Of a stretch of 64,000 bases of DNA, positions 62,286 through 64,000 are shown one piece after another. Within the stretch, counting starts at the first letter, position 1, and each line of letters begins with the position of its first letter. Under the pieces are notes generated by a model. It was not told where the DNA came from and ran no database searches. It worked only from the letters and a program-made list of their open reading frames with translations. The position numbers and the translations under genes are program-made. Origin of the DNA: Maritimibacter alkaliphilus (lineage in GTDB: Bacteria > Pseudomonadota > Alphaproteobacteria > Rhodobacterales > Rhodobacteraceae); NCBI RefSeq assembly GCF_019801605.1, contig NZ_JAHVIT010000001.1, positions 372,001 through 436,000 of the forward strand, in the 5' to 3' direction.

Positions 62286-63680
62286 ATGATCCCGGTTCAA
62301 GGTTACCAAGGTCTCACCGTGGGCGTTCTTGGACTGGGGCGTTCCGGCCTCGCCACCGCCCGTGCCCTCGCCGCGGGCGGCGCGATCCCGCTGTGCTGGG
62401 ACGACAACCCCGCCGCGCGCGAGACGGCCGAGGCCGAGGGCTTCGCCGTCGCGGACCTGACCCGCGAGATGGGCAGCCTTGCCACGCTCGTCGTCTCGCC
62501 GGGCATCCCGCATCTCTATCCCAAGCCGAACCCGGTGATCGCCGCCGCCTACGAGGCGGGCGTGCCGGTGGACAATGACATCGGCCTCTTCTTCCGCTCG
62601 CTGGGGCAGGGGGAGTGGATGATGCACGACACGCCGCCCAAGGTGATCGCGATCACCGGTTCGAACGGCAAGTCCACCACCACGGCGCTGATCCACCATA
62701 TCCTCGAACACGCAGGCCGGGAGGCCCAGCTGGCGGGGAACATCGGCCGTGGCGTGCTGGACATCGATCCGCCGGGCGATGGCGGTGTCGTGGTGCTGGA
62801 GCTCTCCTCCTACCAGACCGACCTTGCCCGCGCGCTGACGCCCGACGTGGCGGTCTTCACCAACTTCTCGCCCGACCACCTCGACCGGCACGGCGGCATC
62901 GGCGGCTACTTCGCCGCCAAGCGCCGTCTCTTCGCCGAGGGCGGGCCGGACCGCGCCATCATCGGCGTGGACGAGGCCGAGGGGCTCTACCTCACCGACC
63001 AGTTGGCCGTGGCGCCTGCCGATGACCGGGTGATCCGCATCTCCTCGGCGCGCAAGCTGACCGGGCCGGGCTGGCAGGTCTTCGCGCGCAAGGGCTTCCT
63101 GTCGGAATACCGCAAGGGCAAGCAGGTCGCCTCCATCGACCTGCGCGAGGTCAAGGGCCTGCCCGGGGCGCACAATCATCAGAACGCCTGCGCGGCCTTT
63201 GCCGCCTGCCGGACACTGGGCCTGTCGCCGCGCCTGATCGAGGAGGCCTTCGCCAGCTTTGGCGGCCTGCCGCACCGCTCGCAGCGCATCGCCGAGAAGG
63301 ACGGCGTGGCCTATGTCAACGACAGCAAGGCCACCAACGTGGACAGTGCCGCCAAGGCGCTTCAGGCCTTCCACAACATCCGCTGGATCTGCGGCGGGCT
63401 GGAGAAGGAAGGCGGCCTCGGCCCGTTGCTGCCGCACACCGGCTCCGTCTCCAAGGCCTATGTCATCGGGCGGGAGGCGGCCAATTTCGCCATCCAGCTG
63501 ACCGGCATCGAGGCCGAGGTCTGCACCGACATGGAAACCGCCGTGGCCCGCGCCATGGCCGAGGCCCAGCCGGGCGACACGGTGCTGCTGGCTCCGGCCT
63601 GCGCCTCCTTCGACCAGTACGACAGCTTCGAGAAACGCGGCGAGGATTTCACCAATCGCGTGCTGGCGGCGCTCGGCTGA
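62286..63680 (+). CDS. murD: UDP-N-acetylmuramoyl-L-alanine--D-glutamate ligase MurD
   Basis: A 464-residue Mur ligase adding D-Glu to UDP-MurNAc-L-Ala. An N-terminal UDP-binding domain begins [17 protein letters not shown]. The P-loop is [14 protein letters not shown], followed by [21 protein letters not shown], a Lys region [41 protein letters not shown] and the C-terminal [22 protein letters not shown]. All expected motifs are present, in contrast to MurF. Confidence 0.97.
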   Translation: MIPVQGYQGLTVGVLGLGRSGLATARALAAGGAIPLCWDDNPAARETAEAEGFAVADLTREMGSLATLVVSPGIPHLYPKPNPVIAAAYEAGVPVDNDIGLFFRSLGQGEWMMHDTPPKVIAITGSNGKSTTTALIHHILEHAGREAQLAGNIGRGVLDIDPPGDGGVVVLELSSYQTDLARALTPDVAVFTNFSPDHLDRHGGIGGYFAAKRRLFAEGGPDRAIIGVDEAEGLYLTDQLAVAPADDRVIRISSARKLTGPGWQVFARKGFLSEYRKGKQVASIDLREVKGLPGAHNHQNACAAFAACRTLGLSPRLIEEAFASFGGLPHRSQRIAEKDGVAYVNDSKATNVDSAAKALQAFHNIRWICGGLEKEGGLGPLLPHTGSVSKAYVIGREAANFAIQLTGIEAEVCTDMETAVARAMAEAQPGDTVLLAPACASFDQYDSFEKRGEDFTNRVLAALG

Positions 63681-63696
63681 CCGCCGGCTCCCTTGA

Positions 63697-63714
63697 ACCC
63701 GCCTTCGGGCGGGT
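63697..63714 (+). terminator. UUCG-tetraloop hairpin after murD
   Basis: ACCCGCC-TTCG-GGCGGGT lies 17 bp after the murD stop. There is no T-tract, so it may pause or stabilise rather than end the dcw transcript. Confidence 0.6.
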
Positions 63715-63752
63715 CTAGGACTCGCGCCGACCCTCAACGGAACGGAGCCCCC

Positions 63753-64000
63753 ATGCCGCGTATCCTCTTCGCCGCCGGTGACAGCCGCTGGCCGACCTAC
63801 GAAGCCCCCCTGAAAGCCGCCCTCGCCGAAAAGGGGATCGAGGCCGAGATCGCGCTGGAGATGGCGCCCGAGACCGTCGATTACATCATCTACGCGCCGG
63901 GCAGCCCGCTGCAGGATTTCACCCCCTACACCAACTGCAAGGCGGTGATGAACATCTGGGCGGGGGTCGAGGCGATCGTGGGCAATCCCACGCTGACCCA
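63753..64000 (+). CDS. 2-hydroxyacid dehydrogenase, GhrA-like (3' end outside window)
   Basis: The first 82 residues of a D-isomer-specific 2-hydroxyacid dehydrogenase, probably of the glyoxylate/hydroxypyruvate reductase A type: MPRILFAAGDSRWPTYEAPLKAALAEKG, then VDYIIYAPGSPLQDFTPYTNCKAVMNIWAGVEAIVGNPTLT. The NAD-binding and catalytic parts lie beyond the window. ACGGAGCCCCC precedes the ATG. Its place directly after murD, inside the dcw region, is seen in related bacteria. Confidence 0.8.
   Translation, partial: MPRILFAAGDSRWPTYEAPLKAALAEKGIEAEIALEMAPETVDYIIYAPGSPLQDFTPYTNCKAVMNIWAGVEAIVGNPTLT

Noticed and set aside
1..64000. Mobile elements, prophage genes, integrases, classical defence systems
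   Set aside because: No transposase, integrase, capsid, toxin-antitoxin or restriction gene was recognised in any frame, and no long terminal inverted repeats were seen.

Overview
The window is high-GC DNA from an alphaproteobacterium, almost certainly of the Rhodobacteraceae (Rhodobacter/Roseobacter group). The evidence is the mraZ-rsmH-ftsL-ftsI-murE-murF-mraY-murD order, a DUF3572 gene beside a PleD-like gene, the variant MetRS signature FSTS, and a DUF1127 gene followed by an array of CCTCCTCCC-loop hairpins (CcsR/'cuckoo' RNAs). Taxonomy is inferred from content only. No insertion sequence, prophage or CRISPR array was seen.

Layout. 0-7.3 kb: the end of an RND efflux permease, a cbpA-cbpM chaperone pair, a translationally coupled subtilase and PAP2/haloperoxidase pair, and a divergent TPR-type regulator preceded by a 14-bp tandem repeat. 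7.7-14.1 kb: a run of minus-strand oxidoreductase, cupin and carboxymuconolactone-decarboxylase genes around one LysR gene. Four transcription units here carry the same ATGA-N7-TCAT box, so this looks like a small local regulon. 14.3-30 kb: a small Cys protein, a DedA-PAP2-LssY fusion, a glycosyltransferase, tRNA-Thr, a chemoreceptor with a separate secreted sensor-like protein, metG, transporters and housekeeping genes. 30-41 kb: an EF-hand protein, an ECF sigma/membrane protein/Spy-like operon, two c-di-GMP synthases (one PleD-like, one coupled to a degenerate H-NOX), and MarR, HAD and DUF4153 genes. 41-50 kb: two identical tRNA-Gly genes, pyruvate carboxylase with a palindromic TTTGCAAA-type operator, an alpha-hydroxy-acid oxidase and a UvrD-type helicase. 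50-51.7 kb: a phosphotriesterase remnant, then a DUF1127 gene with twelve anti-Shine-Dalgarno hairpins, read as six sRNAs, downstream on the minus strand. 51.8-64 kb: mrp, a 1.5-kb non-coding region with three TGGGA box arrays at an exact 153-bp spacing, an UpsM-like leader RNA, and the division and cell wall (dcw) operon, ending in a 2-hydroxyacid dehydrogenase cut by the window edge.

The strongest points for follow-up are: (1) a six-member CcsR array, larger than the four described in R. sphaeroides; (2) candidate MraZ operators reiterated at 153-bp intervals far upstream of mraZ; (3) a MurF at its normal place in the dcw operon that has lost almost every MurF signature except the P-loop, while its MurE, MraY and MurD neighbours are intact; (4) an H-NOX protein without the proximal heme histidine coupled to a diguanylate cyclase; (5) a shared LysR box in front of four units.
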